The notes: generated by a model not told the origin, from the sequence alone. Positions 34,721-46,301 are shown, numbered from the stretch's first letter. The stretch: DNA of 64,000 bases from Ophthalmolycus amberensis (GCA_024529925.1 JAFEUB010001040.1:25001-89000), one strand, 5' to 3'. Numbers and translations are program-made.

Positions 34721-36381
34721 CAGTGGTGGGCCGTCAGGGCCTGCAAGGCCTTCTCTGCTGGCCTGAACAGAACCACAAAGTTATAGTATTTTATAATTTA
34801 ATAATTTTTCTTAAATACACTACATGTATTATAATTTATATATATATTTTTCCCATTATCTTATGTTCTCATTGCACAGCTCCTGTCTTCCTCAGTTGCT
34901 CTGCTTCCAGTGCAGCTTGTTTTAAGTAGAGCTTTTATCCAATCAGATCTCACCTCTGTGTCTCTAGGTAGAACAGAGCCAGAGGCCTGCAGACTCACAA
35001 GTGCATCCATGTGCACTTTAAGTGAATGGGGACGATATTGTTGATTGTCATAGTGTTCAACCAATCAGATCTTTAGTTTGACATGTTGGGCGTATTCTTT
35101 GACGTGTCAGAGCCTTCTAGCTGGCCTACAAGTACGTCAGCATTAGTGCAGCTCAGTTTTCAGGAGCAGCGCTGCAGTGAGGTGCAGGTGCGCTGTGATT
35201 GGTCAGTGGGCGAGCACGTGACTATCGTGAACCGAAACTTAACTTGCCAGCAGAGCTTAGTTGGAGGAGTAAGAGTTCAAATTGAAAGATATGGAAGAAA
35301 TTATAACATCTTTAGGGTTTTGCTTGGTGTAGTTTATTTATTTTTTTACCTAGCTTTGTTTTTTTAAACACTCAATGGCTGAATAAGGAGGAGAAACGGA
35401 TTTAGTGGCGGAGTTACTGACCGCCTTTCTCAAGAAAGACATTTCAGGAAAAGCTGGACATCGTAAGAAATGGTCAGTCAACCACAGCTGGCAGCCTGAC
35501 TCAGCAGGAAAAGGATTTGTATGAACAGTATTTCTTGCTGACAGCGTCGAAGAAGCGTTGCACATTGTATGGCTGGGAATGCGTTTCATTTTAAGTGAGC
35601 TGTTGGTGTTTGGAGCTACGCTAACCTGAGGACGCCGTAGCATTTGAAAACTTTTGGAGAGACTCAAGTGGATCTACAACTCAACGAACACGTTCGCAGG
35701 GAAACTGCTCCACAAAAGCAGCCTGGCGTGCGGTCTGCGCCGGCCGGCTGGATCCCGGCCCCACTGCAAACCTGATCCCGGCCCCACTGTGAACCTGCCG
35801 CAGAAGACCAGCGAAATACAATTGGGGAGGCTCGACTGTCATCACTGGTGTCCATGAATCAAGAAGGACTTCTTACTGGAACTGAAACGATGTACTGGGA
35901 TTAAACTCTTTAAGTTTCGGTCAGTGACAAACTGCGTTTGTGTTTTTACATAGTAACGTTACTACTGTTCATTTGTCTATCGTGTTTATGAATAATATTT
36001 AAACATTCAAATAAAATAATATTTGAATGGCTCGTGCTCTTGTGTGGTGGAATGCGTGGATCCGCTGCAGGTTTGCTGGATTGATGTTAGGGCTGGGCGG
36101 TATGACCAAAAATGCATATCACGGTATTTTGTAAGATTCTGGCGGTTTCACGGTATGTCACGGTATTTTTTTCCGTGTTAAAGCATTCATTAATTAACGC
36201 CGAAAAGAAACGGCAGGCCAGCGAGCGGTGAACAGCTGTTTGTGTGGCGTGTCTTCCATTCAGTCACTTCCTGTTTTCTTCACCTACATTCCCCTGGGTC
36301 CTAAAGCCCTCCATGGAAAGAAACGGGATTAGATCGTAGGATTTAGTTGTTAGTCGGTGTTGTTTAGGTTTATTTCTTTAG

Positions 36382-36419
<38 letters not shown>

Positions 36420-37201
36420 TTATTTTATTATCAGAACAGTGAAGAAAACGTTACCCTGAAAATGCACACTCCGGTACAGTAGGTGGCGGTATGCACCTAT
36501 GCCAGTTGGTTGCGATCCGCCAATGGAATTTAAAGAAGAAGAAGCCCCTCCATGTACAGCTTACCACCGTCTATGTACATTTATAACAAATACCACACAT
36601 ATTACGGTAATCAGCGTTGCACATGTGTCTGACCTAAATACCTTTTGTTGTTCAGTCTTTGTTCATCCTGCATCGCTCTTTTCTGTTCTTTAATGTAACG
36701 TTACTGCCGCGACAGAGCTGTTAGCTCCGAGCGGTTAGCAGACTGTTAGCGAGCTTTACCCAGCATGCAGTTCGGCGGAGAAATTTTATAAATGTACAAT
36801 TATTAGTGCTACAAATTGTTTATCTGTCACAAACTGTTGAGTCGTGGTGTTTTGCCCTGTTAAAGAGCATTAGTTGTGGGTTGTTAATTGTTGTTATCAT
36901 AATTGTTGTTATAAAGTAAACCATGAGTAGGGTTCCCACTCAATACAGGTAAAACAACTTGCTCCGTCTGTAGCACTCCTAGCGGCGAACAATATATTTT
37001 GCTGCCTGTTGAAGAGCAACAGAAGTTGTTTCGTCTGTGTACCGGTATGACGGTATATGAAAAATTCATATCATCTGGGAAATTGAAACCGGTATACCGA
37101 CCAGCCATAATTGATGTGTCATCATGAGGTTATTAGGAGGTAATTCAACTGTAGTAGGACAGCACAGAAGGCCCAGGTATAAAATCCACGGCCCGCCACT
37201 G
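34721..37201. mobile_element. hAT element with perfect 8-bp TSD
   Basis: Ends cagtggtgggccgt (34721) and acggcccgccactg (37201) are inverted and near identical. The 8-bp duplication ctaaaaac sits at 34713-34720 and 37202-37209. Without the nested element (36088-37109 plus its own 8-bp duplication) the body is about 1.45 kb. It holds short AT-rich open frames and a region at 35380-35880 that could be transposase remains but shows no diagnostic motif. Non-autonomous as it stands. Confidence 0.88.
36088..37109. mobile_element. Nested hAT MITE with 8-bp TSD
   Basis: Ends tagggctgggcggtat (36088) and ataccgaccagccata (37109) are inverted with few mismatches. The 8-bp duplication attgatgt flanks it (36080-36087, 37110-37117). 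Subterminal 'cacggtatttt' / 'gtatgacggtatatg' repeats are typical of this family. A (ta)n tract lies inside (36386-36416). A second copy begins at 63844. Confidence 0.88.
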
Positions 37202-37423
37202 CTAAAAACTAAATCCATTCTTGGGTTATGTTTAATCGTGTTGTCTACAGTGTGCCATTCACAATGGAAATGTACCTGAAAAAACAATACAATTTCACCT
37301 CTTTCTAGAAAGAACAGCTTTCATCATAGCTCGCTCATAGTGAGGTAGAAAAGGTCTTAAATGTATATTGTCATGCGTTTTGCAAGTTTTTTCACATGCC
37401 ATTCACTCTGTTTCCCTGGAAAC
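37202..37423. other. AT-rich spacer, no gene
   Basis: No motifs found. Confidence 0.4.
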
Positions 37424-37458
<35 letters not shown>

Positions 37459-37534
37459 CGTGTATATATATATATATATATACGTGTATATATATATATA
37501 TATATACGTATATATATATGTATATATATATACG

Positions 37535-37585
<51 letters not shown>

Positions 37586-37669
37586 GTATATATATATATA
37601 CATGTATATATATATATATATATACGTGTATATATATGTATATATATATATGTATATATATATATATAA
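37424..37669. repeat. Long (TA)n tract with tacgta/tgta interruptions
   Basis: About 245 bp of alternating TA broken by regularly placed cg, gtg and gt steps. It can fold as cruciform or slip. Open frames on both strands (YIYIYI) are artefacts. Confidence 0.95.
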
Positions 37670-38417
37670 TGTCTGAAATTATTTATGATGGGTCAAGTTA
37701 TTACATATGTGCTAGATGTAGGAGCAGGTTGTTGTGTTTGCTGGAATGAGCTGACTTCCACAACTAATGCAGCGATCCATTGTGGCCCACAGCTTGCTGG
37801 TCCAAAACCACTGCCAGCTGATTCATGCAATGTTTTCTTTTCCAATCCCTTGCCCCACTTTCTTTTTTATTTCATTTCTCTTTATTCCCTAGAGGCAATC
37901 AGTGTTTCATCTACTGCCAGATGCCACGTTGCTTTCTAGAAATATTTTTGGGAATGAGAAAGATCAGTTCTCGAAGCAATGACTCATTCAGATAAGCAAG
38001 ACGCATCATCGCCTCCACTGTACACACATCATCAGAGCAATGTGTGGTCTGTATGACAGAGGGAGACTGTCACCATCTACTGTGAATTGAATTCAGTAAC
38101 TAGCATATAACACATGGCAGCGTGCTTTCATCATATTGATATATTTATCCACTCTATTGAAATTGATGCACAGAACAAAAACAGATATTGCATGTTGTGT
38201 TGAACTATGAAAACAATGTGGAAAAAATATTACTGGCACATTATGCTCCATTTTAAATCTTGGAAACCACGCTGAAGGCCTCTGGTGTCTGGTGAAGTAG
38301 CCAGTGTCATCGGATTAGAGTGAGAGGCATCTCTCCACTGGAGACAGTAGCTGAATTAATCAATCTCTCTGTTTCCATAACTCGTTTGTTCTCCATTTCT
38401 TCGTTCTCTCATGACTA
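37670..38417. other. No gene identified
   Basis: Apparently unique DNA, no motifs. Confidence 0.35.
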
Positions 38418-38734
38418 CCGTAAATTCCGGCATATAAGCCGCTACTTTTTTTCACACGCGTTGAGACTGCGCCTTTTACAACGATGCGGCTAATTGATGG
38501 ATTTTCATAGGCTAACTAGCTTTGATTTTCATAGGCTAACTAGAAGCGGAAGTCGCCTTTTCTCTACGGCAACCATGAAGGGACATATCATCTTCAATAC
38601 AAAACGATAAACATGAGACAGTCTGTTACAATAATAATAAATAAAAACAATGCGTTAACGCGCGATAAAATAATTGTCGGCGTTAATTAATGAATGCGTT
38701 AACGCGATAATAACGCGTTAACTTGCCCAGCACT
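38418..38734. mobile_element. Two abutting MITE fragments
   Basis: 38418-38640 begins 'ccgtaaattccggcatataa', the terminus of a very widespread vertebrate MITE. 38640-38734 is the right end of the hAT-like family seen at 14794-15308 (gcgttaacttgcccagcacta). Neither has a recognisable second end. Confidence 0.6.
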
Positions 38735-39382
38735 AATTATATTATATAAACTCTATAAAATATTTGTTTTTCTTAAATAAGTACTTTTCCACTTCACAGT
38801 TTATTGTTCAGTTTGTTTTACTGAAAAAAAATTGCAATAATAAAATCAATTTCCAAAAAGATTGGACTTTAGATTGCCTTCAAGTAGTGCTTTCACACAT
38901 ATTAATTGCATTACATTCTTGAATATATTTTGAAGTAAAATTAACTTCAAATGTTAAAATTGAAGTTAGGAACAGTGCAACAACTTACATTTCCCCATTT
39001 AACAGTAGGTTTTACAAACTGAATTAGTGTGCAAGAAAATGAAAAGTCCTACATATAGAATAATGATGATAATAATAATATAATAATATTCATTTGTAAA
39101 TAAAGTTTACTTAATTTCTTTTAAGTACAAACGTATATTTCCCCACATTTAACAGCAGGTTCTCTCAAACAAGAAAATAACATATCCAGCAATGATTGAT
39201 GTGGATTTACTTTGTTGTGAGTGATTTCAATAAAAGCTGTTTGTGACATACAAGAGTGCCACAATTTAGTTTACCCAACTCTTAGGTTCTTTAAAACTGA
39301 ATTATAAACAAGAAGTGCAAGCTACTCAAGCTTTTTCTGCATGGATCATATTCTTTCAAAAAAAATCATATTTCTACTCATA
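38735..39382. other. No gene identified
   Basis: AT-rich DNA. Two similar 'ccccatttaacagtaggtt' / 'ccccacatttaacagcaggtt' blocks (38993, 39140) suggest a diverged ~145-bp local duplication. Confidence 0.4.
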
Positions 39383-39600
39383 GTAGGGGTGGGGAAAAAA
39401 TCGATACAGCATAGTATCGCGATATTTTGCGTGGCGATATTGTATCGATACACGGACGCAAAGTATCGATCTTTTTAAACTATAATTTATTTTTTTATTT
39501 TTTTAGAAAAATCAAATCAATTACTTTTTCAGTCCACTAGATGGTGCTGAGTTGTTTTCTGGTGAGGTCAGCAAAGGTCCCGGGTCAGCGTGATTGGTAG
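39383..39600. mobile_element. hAT terminal fragment ('ggggaaaaaatcgatac')
   Basis: Starts taggggtggggaaaaaatcg near 39385, followed by repeated tatcg(at)/cgatac blocks, the left terminus of a common fish hAT family. The right end is not obvious; 'ccactagatggtgctgagtt' at 39534 may be inside. Confidence 0.55.
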
Positions 39601-40596
39601 GAAGTTGGTCAAAACAAAGAGAGACATCTGGCCTCACAACGGGGTTAAATCTGCCAACAGTAGCCAGGCTCATGGGGAGAGTGCAGCGCATAACTGTCTC
39701 TCTGCCCTTTACTGAGCTCTTATAACTCTTATAACTCTTATATCCTACTTATATAAGGTATAGTTCATACTTATATAAGGTATAGTTCATATACTGAGTC
39801 CACACGTTTGCATTTAGTTAAGTTGGACTATGTAGTGTTGGGGATTTACCCTCGGGCAAAAAGCCCACCGTATAATCTGACTCCAAAAGACTACACCTTC
39901 AGAAGGACCCCGCGCAGATCGTTTGATTGGAATTACATTTGATGAACAGAAGACGGTAGACGATCTATAAGTATTAACAATTTAATAAGTCAAGGATCAA
40001 AGCATAAAAAACATAGATCTATGGTTTCACAAAACACAAGAATTGATTAAGTATCCCTAGCAACAGACAGAAAGTCAGGGCTCGGTCCACGCATCTCTCC
40101 TCTCGGTGTTTTGTGAGCCCTGTTCTATCATTTCCCTGTTTCTTTATTCATTCTCATGAGGTGTTGACCTTGTCCTGCACAGGGACGCGTTATCTTCACA
40201 CACACACACGCCAGGGTTGGGGCCACTGTTTGTGTGGGAGACCTCCAGTTCTCATGGACAGAGAAGATGCTGTTCCTGCTTTCCACCTGTTATTGCTACA
40301 TAATATCACACGGACTAACCCGCTTCACAACACATCTAGTTACGAGTTTAAGCTAAACCACCTGTGTACCAGAGCTTCTTCTTTGTACGGGAAGCGCGTG
40401 CGTGCCTCACCCGGAGATTCAAACCTTTGCTCTATGACACACGCAACATTATTGCAAATGAGCACACACATAATACTTATAGGTTTAATGCCTGTAAATA
40501 CCGTTAGCATATTTTTACAGTAGTAATACAAACAGTTCAGTTTGTCAGGTGCATGCGACATTTATGACATCGTTGGTCAGTCTGTCTGCTTGACAA
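39601..40596. other. No gene; possible LTR-like DNA
   Basis: 39837-40520 begins tgttggggatttaccctcgg and includes a splice-site-poor, moderately GC-rich region and a (ca)n tract (40199-40209). It could be an LTR, but no repeat partner, poly(A) signal or duplication supports it. Confidence 0.3.
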
Positions 40597-40920
40597 TCCT
40601 ATTTTATTTATTTCATTTATTTAAAAGGGACCATGTACAGTTTAAACATAAATGTCTCCATTTGATGCACTGTACCAGATTATAGTTTAAGCTAATCTGC
40701 ATCTGCAGTCCCTTGGCAGGTCAAACAAGGACAGAACAACAACACAGTAAAAGGAAAAGACATAATACAGAGATATACCACAAAAAACATACAGGACACC
40801 CAATACAACACTACACACAAATAGCACATCAAAAATTAATGTGTGTCAATAAAATGAAATCATAAAAGACTACAAGAATTGAGGTCAGTGTGTGCAGTGT
40901 TGTGCAGTTTTTAAAAGACT

Positions 40921-42795
40921 TTAAAAGGCTTTAAAAGTGCTAATAGTGCTGCAGCTCCTCACACCTTCAGGCAGGGTGTTCCACTGGTGTGTTGCTGTTA
41001 CAGAGAAGGCTGATTGACCAAAAGTAGTGCGGCGAAATGGTATTGTACAGTCTCGTGTAGAGGATATTCTCGCTGATCTAATAGAAGTTGCTGAGCGAGT
41101 GTATACAAAGTCACGGAGTGGAGGAGGGGCCAAACCATTTAAAAGTCTATAGACCAGGCACAAATTTGAGAACAATCTAAAATTGTTAAAGCTCAGTAGA
41201 TTATGCTTCTCCAATACCCGACAATGGTAAAAGTGCAGCGGCCTTTTGTCCAGAATTTTTATTGTTTGCTTATATAGAGACTGGAGAGGTCTTATGGCTG
41301 TTTCACCAGCCTGCCCCCAACATGTAATGCAGTAGGACATGTGATAAAGGATCATGGCATGCATAAATATCTTTGCTGCATTTGGAGAGAGACAGTTTCT
41401 GATGTGTCTAAAATTTGCTAGGTTGTATTTTATGGTTTTAACCATTTTTTTTACATGTTTCTTAAATGTCAAATTTTGATCTAGTATCACACCAAGATAC
41501 TTAAAATCAGTGACTATTTCTAGCCTTTCTCCGTTGATAAGAATGTTCGCATCAGGTTGTCTGATGGTTTTGGAAAAAAACATCCCTTTTGTCTTATTTA
41601 CGTTTAGAGTCAGACATGATTGATGGAGCCAGTGTGTGATCCTTTCCAGCACAATTGTTAGCTTGGCAGCTGCTAACTCAGCTGTTTTTGCATGTGTATA
41701 TACAACAGTGTCATCTGCATACATTTGCAGTTCTACATCATGACGCTGTTGAGGGAGATCATTAATATATAGACTGAATAATAAGGGAGCTAACACTGAC
41801 CCTTGTGGAACACCCATTGTGCACTTCAGGTTGCTTGGCAGTGAGTCACACATGTTAACACATTGCTTCCTATTTGATAAATAAGAAGACATCCAAGCCA
41901 GTGCTCTCGGTGAAAAGTTGAACGCAGAAAGTTTCGATATTAACACATCGTGATTGACTGTATCAAAAGCTTTGCGTAGATCTAAAAATACAGCACCAAC
42001 TACTCCTCCTTTATCGAGCATTGATTTGATTTGCTCTATGAAGTGCAAGGTAGCAGTTTCGGTGGAATGATTTGTTCTAAAGCCAAACTGCATACGATGT
42101 AGACCACAGGTGCTTGTACTAAGAAAAGTTGTGAGTTGTTCAATGACAACTTTCTCTGCAATCTTTGACAGTACTGGCAGTATACTTATCGGTCTATAGT
42201 TACTGGCGTCAAGGCGGTCTTCAGATTTAAAAATAGGTGTGACAATGGCACATTTCCAGTCATCAGGGAAAGAGCTGTGTTTAAAAGACAAGTTAATTAA
42301 ATGAGCAATAGGGGGAGTTAAAATATCACTATGGGCTTTCACAAACATACTATCAAATTGAAAAGCATCTCTGCATTTGGAGTTTTTTAAGGAACTAATG
42401 ATTTTGTTCACTTGTAACTCGTTAGTCTGTAACAACTCAAAAACCTGCCCTGTAGCATCCGTAGGAACAATGTCCAATTTCCTTTTTGTAAACTTTTTTC
42501 CGAGTTCATATACAGACTCAAGAAAAAAATTATTAAAAACAGAAGCAACCGCAAGATGATCATCAATTAGTTCACCTTGTACTTTGAGTTTAAAATCTCC
42601 TAAAAATTTTGGGTCCCTCTTTGTGAGATCATCGATTTTTATCCAGATCAATTTGCTGTTGCCTTTTGCCGCATTTAAAATATTGAGATAAAAGCGAGAT
42701 TTAGCCAATCTCAGCTCCTGGGTGACTTTGTTCCTTAGACCTTTATAGATCAGCATGTCAGTGTCCCTTCTAGTTGTTGGAATGCTGTTAAGCAT
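40921..42795 (-). CDS. LINE reverse transcriptase (ORF2 part)
   Basis: A 624-codon frame; the first nine codons (MLNSIPTTR) come from the neighbouring inserted repeat and its duplication, so the ATG is artificial. The LINE part begins RDTDMLIYKGLRNKVTQELR. Visible RT blocks: NYRPISILPVLSKIAEK, FRTNHSTETA, LDLRKAFDTVNHD (near residue 270), GVPQGSVLAPLLF, catalytic MYADDTVVY (near 357), LGVILDQNLTF, then the C-terminal YCITCWGQA and FGQSAFSVTATHQWN regions. There are no internal stops in 1.9 kb, so this LINE was probably young when it was interrupted. It is distinct in sequence from the L2-type copies at 1419 and 62381. Confidence 0.85.
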   Translation of the reverse strand: MLNSIPTTRRDTDMLIYKGLRNKVTQELRLAKSRFYLNILNAAKGNSKLIWIKIDDLTKRDPKFLGDFKLKVQGELIDDHLAVASVFNNFFLESVYELGKKFTKRKLDIVPTDATGQVFELLQTNELQVNKIISSLKNSKCRDAFQFDSMFVKAHSDILTPPIAHLINLSFKHSSFPDDWKCAIVTPIFKSEDRLDASNYRPISILPVLSKIAEKVVIEQLTTFLSTSTCGLHRMQFGFRTNHSTETATLHFIEQIKSMLDKGGVVGAVFLDLRKAFDTVNHDVLISKLSAFNFSPRALAWMSSYLSNRKQCVNMCDSLPSNLKCTMGVPQGSVLAPLLFSLYINDLPQQRHDVELQMYADDTVVYTHAKTAELAAAKLTIVLERITHWLHQSCLTLNVNKTKGMFFSKTIRQPDANILINGERLEIVTDFKYLGVILDQNLTFKKHVKKMVKTIKYNLANFRHIRNCLSPNAAKIFMHAMILYHMSYCITCWGQAGETAIRPLQSLYKQTIKILDKRPLHFYHCRVLEKHNLLSFNNFRLFSNLCLVYRLLNGLAPPPLRDFVYTRSATSIRSARISSTRDCTIPFRRTTFGQSAFSVTATHQWNTLPEGVRSCSTISTFKAF

Positions 42796-42907
42796 TCCAA
42801 CTATTGTTATCCTGTTTCTTTATTGTTGGAATGCTGTTAAGCATTCCAACTATTGTTATCCTGTTTCTTTATTGTTGGAATGCTGTTAAGCATTCCAACT
42901 ATTGTTC
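42777..42907. repeat. 49-bp tandem repeats, each with a 10-bp hairpin
   Basis: Units start at 42777, 42826 and 42875. Each contains ttggaatgct-gtta-agcattccaa, a perfect 10-bp stem with a 4-nt loop, followed by 'ctattgttatcctgtttctt'. Located at the left edge of the unclassified insert. Confidence 0.92.
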
Positions 42908-43312
42908 TTCGAATCTTTATTCAACTTCTTCTATTTCTTCCGTCCCACCTCTTCTTCTCCTTCATATTTTAAGCTACAGAAACCGTTAAACTATTAAAAT
43001 GTTCAGCTCTTTCACCAGAGGGGTGCTATGACTTTTCATATTTCTAACCTTTAAACTTTTTGAATTATTAAGCTTTTTATTTTCAATGGGATCTCTATGG
43101 AGAATATTTTCAAATGGCTTCAGGCACACAGGTGTTCGCGATTGAGCCAATTAGTGATGTTGATAAACACACAGACTCACAGACACACGCGCACATACAC
43201 TCCTCTCCCTCTCTCTCTCTCTGTGTCTCTCTCATACAGTCATTCAGGTCTTAGGGATCTTTAGAGGTCTTTCCCCCCTCCTCCACCCCCACACACACAC
43301 ACACACACACAC

Positions 43313-43605
43313 GCCATTTCAAAATAAAAGCCCCACAGAATGAATCCTAACTGAAATGCTTGTGATGAGCCTGTCATTTAATAACCGGTTTGTGTTTATC
43401 TAACATTATGATTCTGTCTCCTCTCCCCTTCTCCCCCACACCCCATTTCAAAATAAAAGCCCCAGAGAGTGAATTCTAACTGAACTGCTTGTGATGAAGC
43501 CTGTCATTTAATAACCTCTGTTTAGGTGTGTCAAACATTATGATTATGTCTCCTCTCCCCCTCCCTCCCCCACCCAGCCCCACCCTTTCAAAATAAAAGC
43601 CCCAT
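43313..43605. repeat. ~135-bp diverged tandem repeat
   Basis: The block 'tttcaaaataaaagcccca' recurs at about 43317, 43446 and 43586, with 'ctgtcatttaataacc' and 'aacattatgattntgtctcc' between copies. Confidence 0.8.
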
Positions 43606-43664
43606 GGATTAACTGTATGTAAACATTAAGCTCAAAATTAGGCTTTTTTGTTGAAATAATGAAT

Positions 43665-44255
43665 GCTCTTACTAATACTGCGAAAACTACTACTGCTGCT
43701 AATATTTCTAGTATTACTACTACTACTGCTGCTACTACTTCTACTACAACTTTTGCTGTTGCTACTATTACTAGTGCTATTACTGCTACCATCAATATTA
43801 TTACTACCACTACTGCTATTACTACCACTACTACTATTACTTATACTACAACTGCTACTACTGCTATTCATGCTACTACCAGTACTAATACTACTACAGC
43901 TATTAGTACGACTGCTACTAGTACTACTACTACTGCTACTTCAAATACTGCCATTACTTTTACTACTACTACTACTACTATTATATTAAATACCACGACC
44001 ACTACTACAGCTATTACTACTACTACTGATACGCGGCTACTACTTCTTCTAAATACTAATACTTCTTCTAAATACTAATACTTCTACTACTAATGATACT
44101 TCTACTACAACTACGACTTCTACTACTACTATTACAAATATCACTACTGCTACTACTACTACTTATTCTAATGCTACTAATACTTCTACTACTAATAATA
44201 CTTCTACTTCAACTACAACTTCTACTACTATTACTACAAATATCACTACTTCTGA
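43665..44255. repeat. (ACT/TAC)n trinucleotide microsatellite
   Basis: About 590 bp of impure ACT repeats with scattered GCT, TTC and AAT changes. Long open frames of poly-Thr, poly-Leu and poly-Ser on both strands are artefacts. Confidence 0.95.
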
Positions 44256-44638
44256 AATTTGTTTAAGCTACAGAAATTGTTCAAATATCAAAATGTTCAG
44301 CTCTTTCAGGAAAAGGGTGCTTTGACTTTTCATATTTGTAATCTTTAAACTTTTTGAATTAAGCTTTTTGCAATTTTCTTTTGAATGGGATCTCTATGGA
44401 GAAAATCTTCAAATCCTGTTAAACTTCTTCAACTTTCAAAGCCTTCTTCTCATACTTTCAGCTACAGACACCACAGTTAGACATTTCAACTAGAAGGGTT
44501 TTCAGCAGTGCAGTTTAAATGCTTTTGGGCTTCAACATTTTTCAGACAGGTAGTCTCCCATTTCTTAATTTTCAGCAATTTTTTTACAATTAATTTCAGC
44601 TTTCAGCATTCCAACGCATTTTCAGCAGGAAATGCATT

Positions 44639-44901
44639 TTCTAGTTGTAATTGCCCTTCTTAGTGCAGCATCTCTAGTCTTCATCAGCTTCCACAGATTT
44701 TCATTTAACTTTTCATTTTCAACTTTAGATTTTATCAGGACCCCCACATTGAATCTTTCCCTCACAGAGTTGGATTCTATGAGTAAAGGTGTTACAGCCA
44801 TAGCACAATTCTTCAGAAGATAACACATCGTCCCAGGTCAAGCTGTTAATTTCACTGGCAAATTCTTCTTGCTTAGCTTTAGGTATGCACTGTAGGATCT
44901 T
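44639..44901 (-). pseudogene. LINE endonuclease-RT linker piece
   Basis: Minus strand. One frame gives ILQCIPKAKQEEFASEIN then SLTWDDVLSSEE, and after a frame change CAMAVTPLLIESNSVRERFN and LWKLMKTRDAALRRAITTR. This is the linker between endonuclease and RT in such LINEs. It continues into the RT after removal of the 42778-44638 insert. Confidence 0.72.
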
Positions 44902-45405
44902 TGACTTAGTCGCCACGTTTCTAAATCTATTTCAATCAGGAGAGACTTGTTTCATAAGTTAACAATGATTTATTATACACGCTTCAAATATGCAACGTGC
45001 AAAGTCTTTGGCGATTGGACTCCATCCTGAAGTACTGTCACCGAGGGTAGGGATACTGAGGTCCAACAGGCCTCCCCTGGAGTCCAGACACTGGTGGTGG
45101 TGATGAAAGGACTTGCTGCAATCTGATGATGAATCAGGAGCCTGACTGTGATGCTGACTGGAGGCGACTGGGGTGGAGGCGGGTTGCATCTGCTTAGCTG
45201 AAATGACAACTGACAGCAGCAGAGAGGAGAACACTATTTAAAGTTTGACAGCAACGATATGATTGGCTAGAGGAACCGGTGTGCCGACTCTGGTTGGTTA
45301 CTTAAAAGTGCACGCCCCCAATCAGCTGATAGAGTAATTACAAGGAGAGGAAAGACAGAGATTGCTAGTGCGTGTCTTCCTGACTGAACTTGCGCTTGAG
45401 CTACA
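44902..45405 (-). mobile_element. LTR-like insertion in the LINE
   Basis: A 504-bp segment reading TG...CA on the minus strand (tgtagctcaagcgc to taagtca), with a TATA-like tttaaatag about 170 bp in and a poly(A) signal aataaatc near its end (about 44969). It interrupts the LINE between endonuclease and linker. No clear duplication because the target is an A-run. Probably a solo LTR. Confidence 0.5.
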
Positions 45406-45856
45406 TTTTTTGTCAGTTTTCTCGCAAATAAGGTTAGGTTATGATCTGATAAGCCAGTGATTCAATTATAACTTTTGGTTGTTCTTTCTGGTTTATTAGT
45501 AAATATCAGGTCAATTTGAGTACTGGAACATTTGGCAATCCTTGTTGGGCCTTTTACCAATTGTTCTAGATGAAATTTCTCAGTGATCAATTTCAGTTTC
45601 TTCCTCTTTGATTTATCCCCCCAGTTCACATTAAAATCGCCCATGAGAATTAATTCTTTGTTGAGATGCACTCTTTTAAGACTTCTGTCAGTTGATCATA
45701 GAAGGTGTCATCTGCAGAAGGGGGCCTATAGATACCTAAAATGTTAAAAGACATTTTCTGGGACAAGATTATTTTTAACCCGACATATTCTAACCTATTG
45801 TCCGCTTTGAAAACCACACGCTCACATTGTATGTCGTCTTTCACATAGAAAAGCAC
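45406..45856 (-). pseudogene. LINE endonuclease, C-terminal half
   Basis: Minus-strand continuation of the APE-type endonuclease: VLFYVKDDIQCERVVFK, NILGIYRPPSADDTFYDQL, then ELILMGDFNVNW (metal-binding Asp/Asn), QIDLIFTN and, after an in-frame stop at KSYN, ITGLSDHNLTLFARKL with the SDH catalytic histidine. A frame change lies between the two segments near 45655. The N-terminal half is at 58033-58311, beyond the 12.2-kb insertion. Confidence 0.8.
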
Positions 45857-45865
45857 CTCTCCTCC

Positions 45866-46301
45866 TATGGGGTCAGATCAGTCTCAATAATCACAAATGC
45901 ACACAGAAGGATTTACAAATACATTCCAATGCACAAATAAATAAAATACGATTTATATAAATGTAAAAAAAAATCACAAATATATTTCTGCATTTGTAAG
46001 TATTTCTGTGTGGATTTTTTATATTTGTTTGTGGATTTCTATGCATTTCTTTGTGGATCGCACTGCATTTCTTCACAGATCTGTCTTTGTATTTTTGAGA
46101 CTCCCCTGACGTCGCTTGATTCACAAATGCGTCTTTTTCAACGTTCTCTTTTTCAACCAATCACATGAGCGCAGCTCCCCCCTCCCCTCCCCACGGGGCT
46201 GCCAGCGTTAGAGTTACGCAATTTGCGGAGGCAACAGGTCAGAAGTCAGCCAGCAAACAATGGCGTCTGGTAGTGGCGGAGCTCCCGCGTCAAGTGTAAG
46301 T
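45866..46301 (+). repeat. Left terminal inverted repeat (436 bp)
   Basis: Matches the complement of 57519-58026 at high identity. It has AT-rich subterminal DNA with many (t)cacaaat motifs, then a GC-rich promoter-like part (cccctcccctccccacgggg, 46171-46198), an ATG at 46260, 36 coding bases and a gtaagt donor at 46296. One 22-bp block (ctttgtggatcgcactgcat, about 46049-46070) is extra compared with the right end. Confidence 0.92.
46160..46259 (+). promoter_or_regulatory. TIR-borne promoter region of the transposase
   Basis: GC-rich stretch with an SP1-like cccctcccctcccc run, no TATA box and 'gccagcaaacaatgg' directly around the ATG (good Kozak context: purine at -3, G at +4). The same DNA lies inverted at 57561-57660 in front of the HECT-like gene. 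Promoter function is inferred from position. Confidence 0.5.

Larger units (their letters stand above)
42778..44638. mobile_element. Unclassified 1.86-kb insert in the LINE
   Basis: Flanked by a 10-bp direct repeat ttctagttgt (42768-42777, 44639-44648). Removing it with one copy rejoins the LINE linker to the RT in frame (AITTR to RDTD). It starts tggaatgctgttaagcattc and ends 'ttcagcaggaaatgcatt'; the block tggaatgctg appears inverted 25 bp from the right end. Inside are 49-bp hairpin repeats, about 2.3 copies of a ~135-bp repeat, and a long trinucleotide microsatellite. No transposase. Superfamily unknown. Confidence 0.75.

Noticed and set aside
37361..37749. Open frames of alternating Tyr/Ile over 100 codons
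   Set aside because: Produced by the (TA)n tract on both strands.
1419..42795. Two 624-residue LINE ORFs as copies of one family
   Set aside because: Equal length is coincidence: the sequences differ widely, and both starts are chance ATGs in flanking DNA.
43544..44078. Poly-Thr, poly-Leu and poly-Ser open frames
   Set aside because: Translations of the ACT trinucleotide microsatellite.
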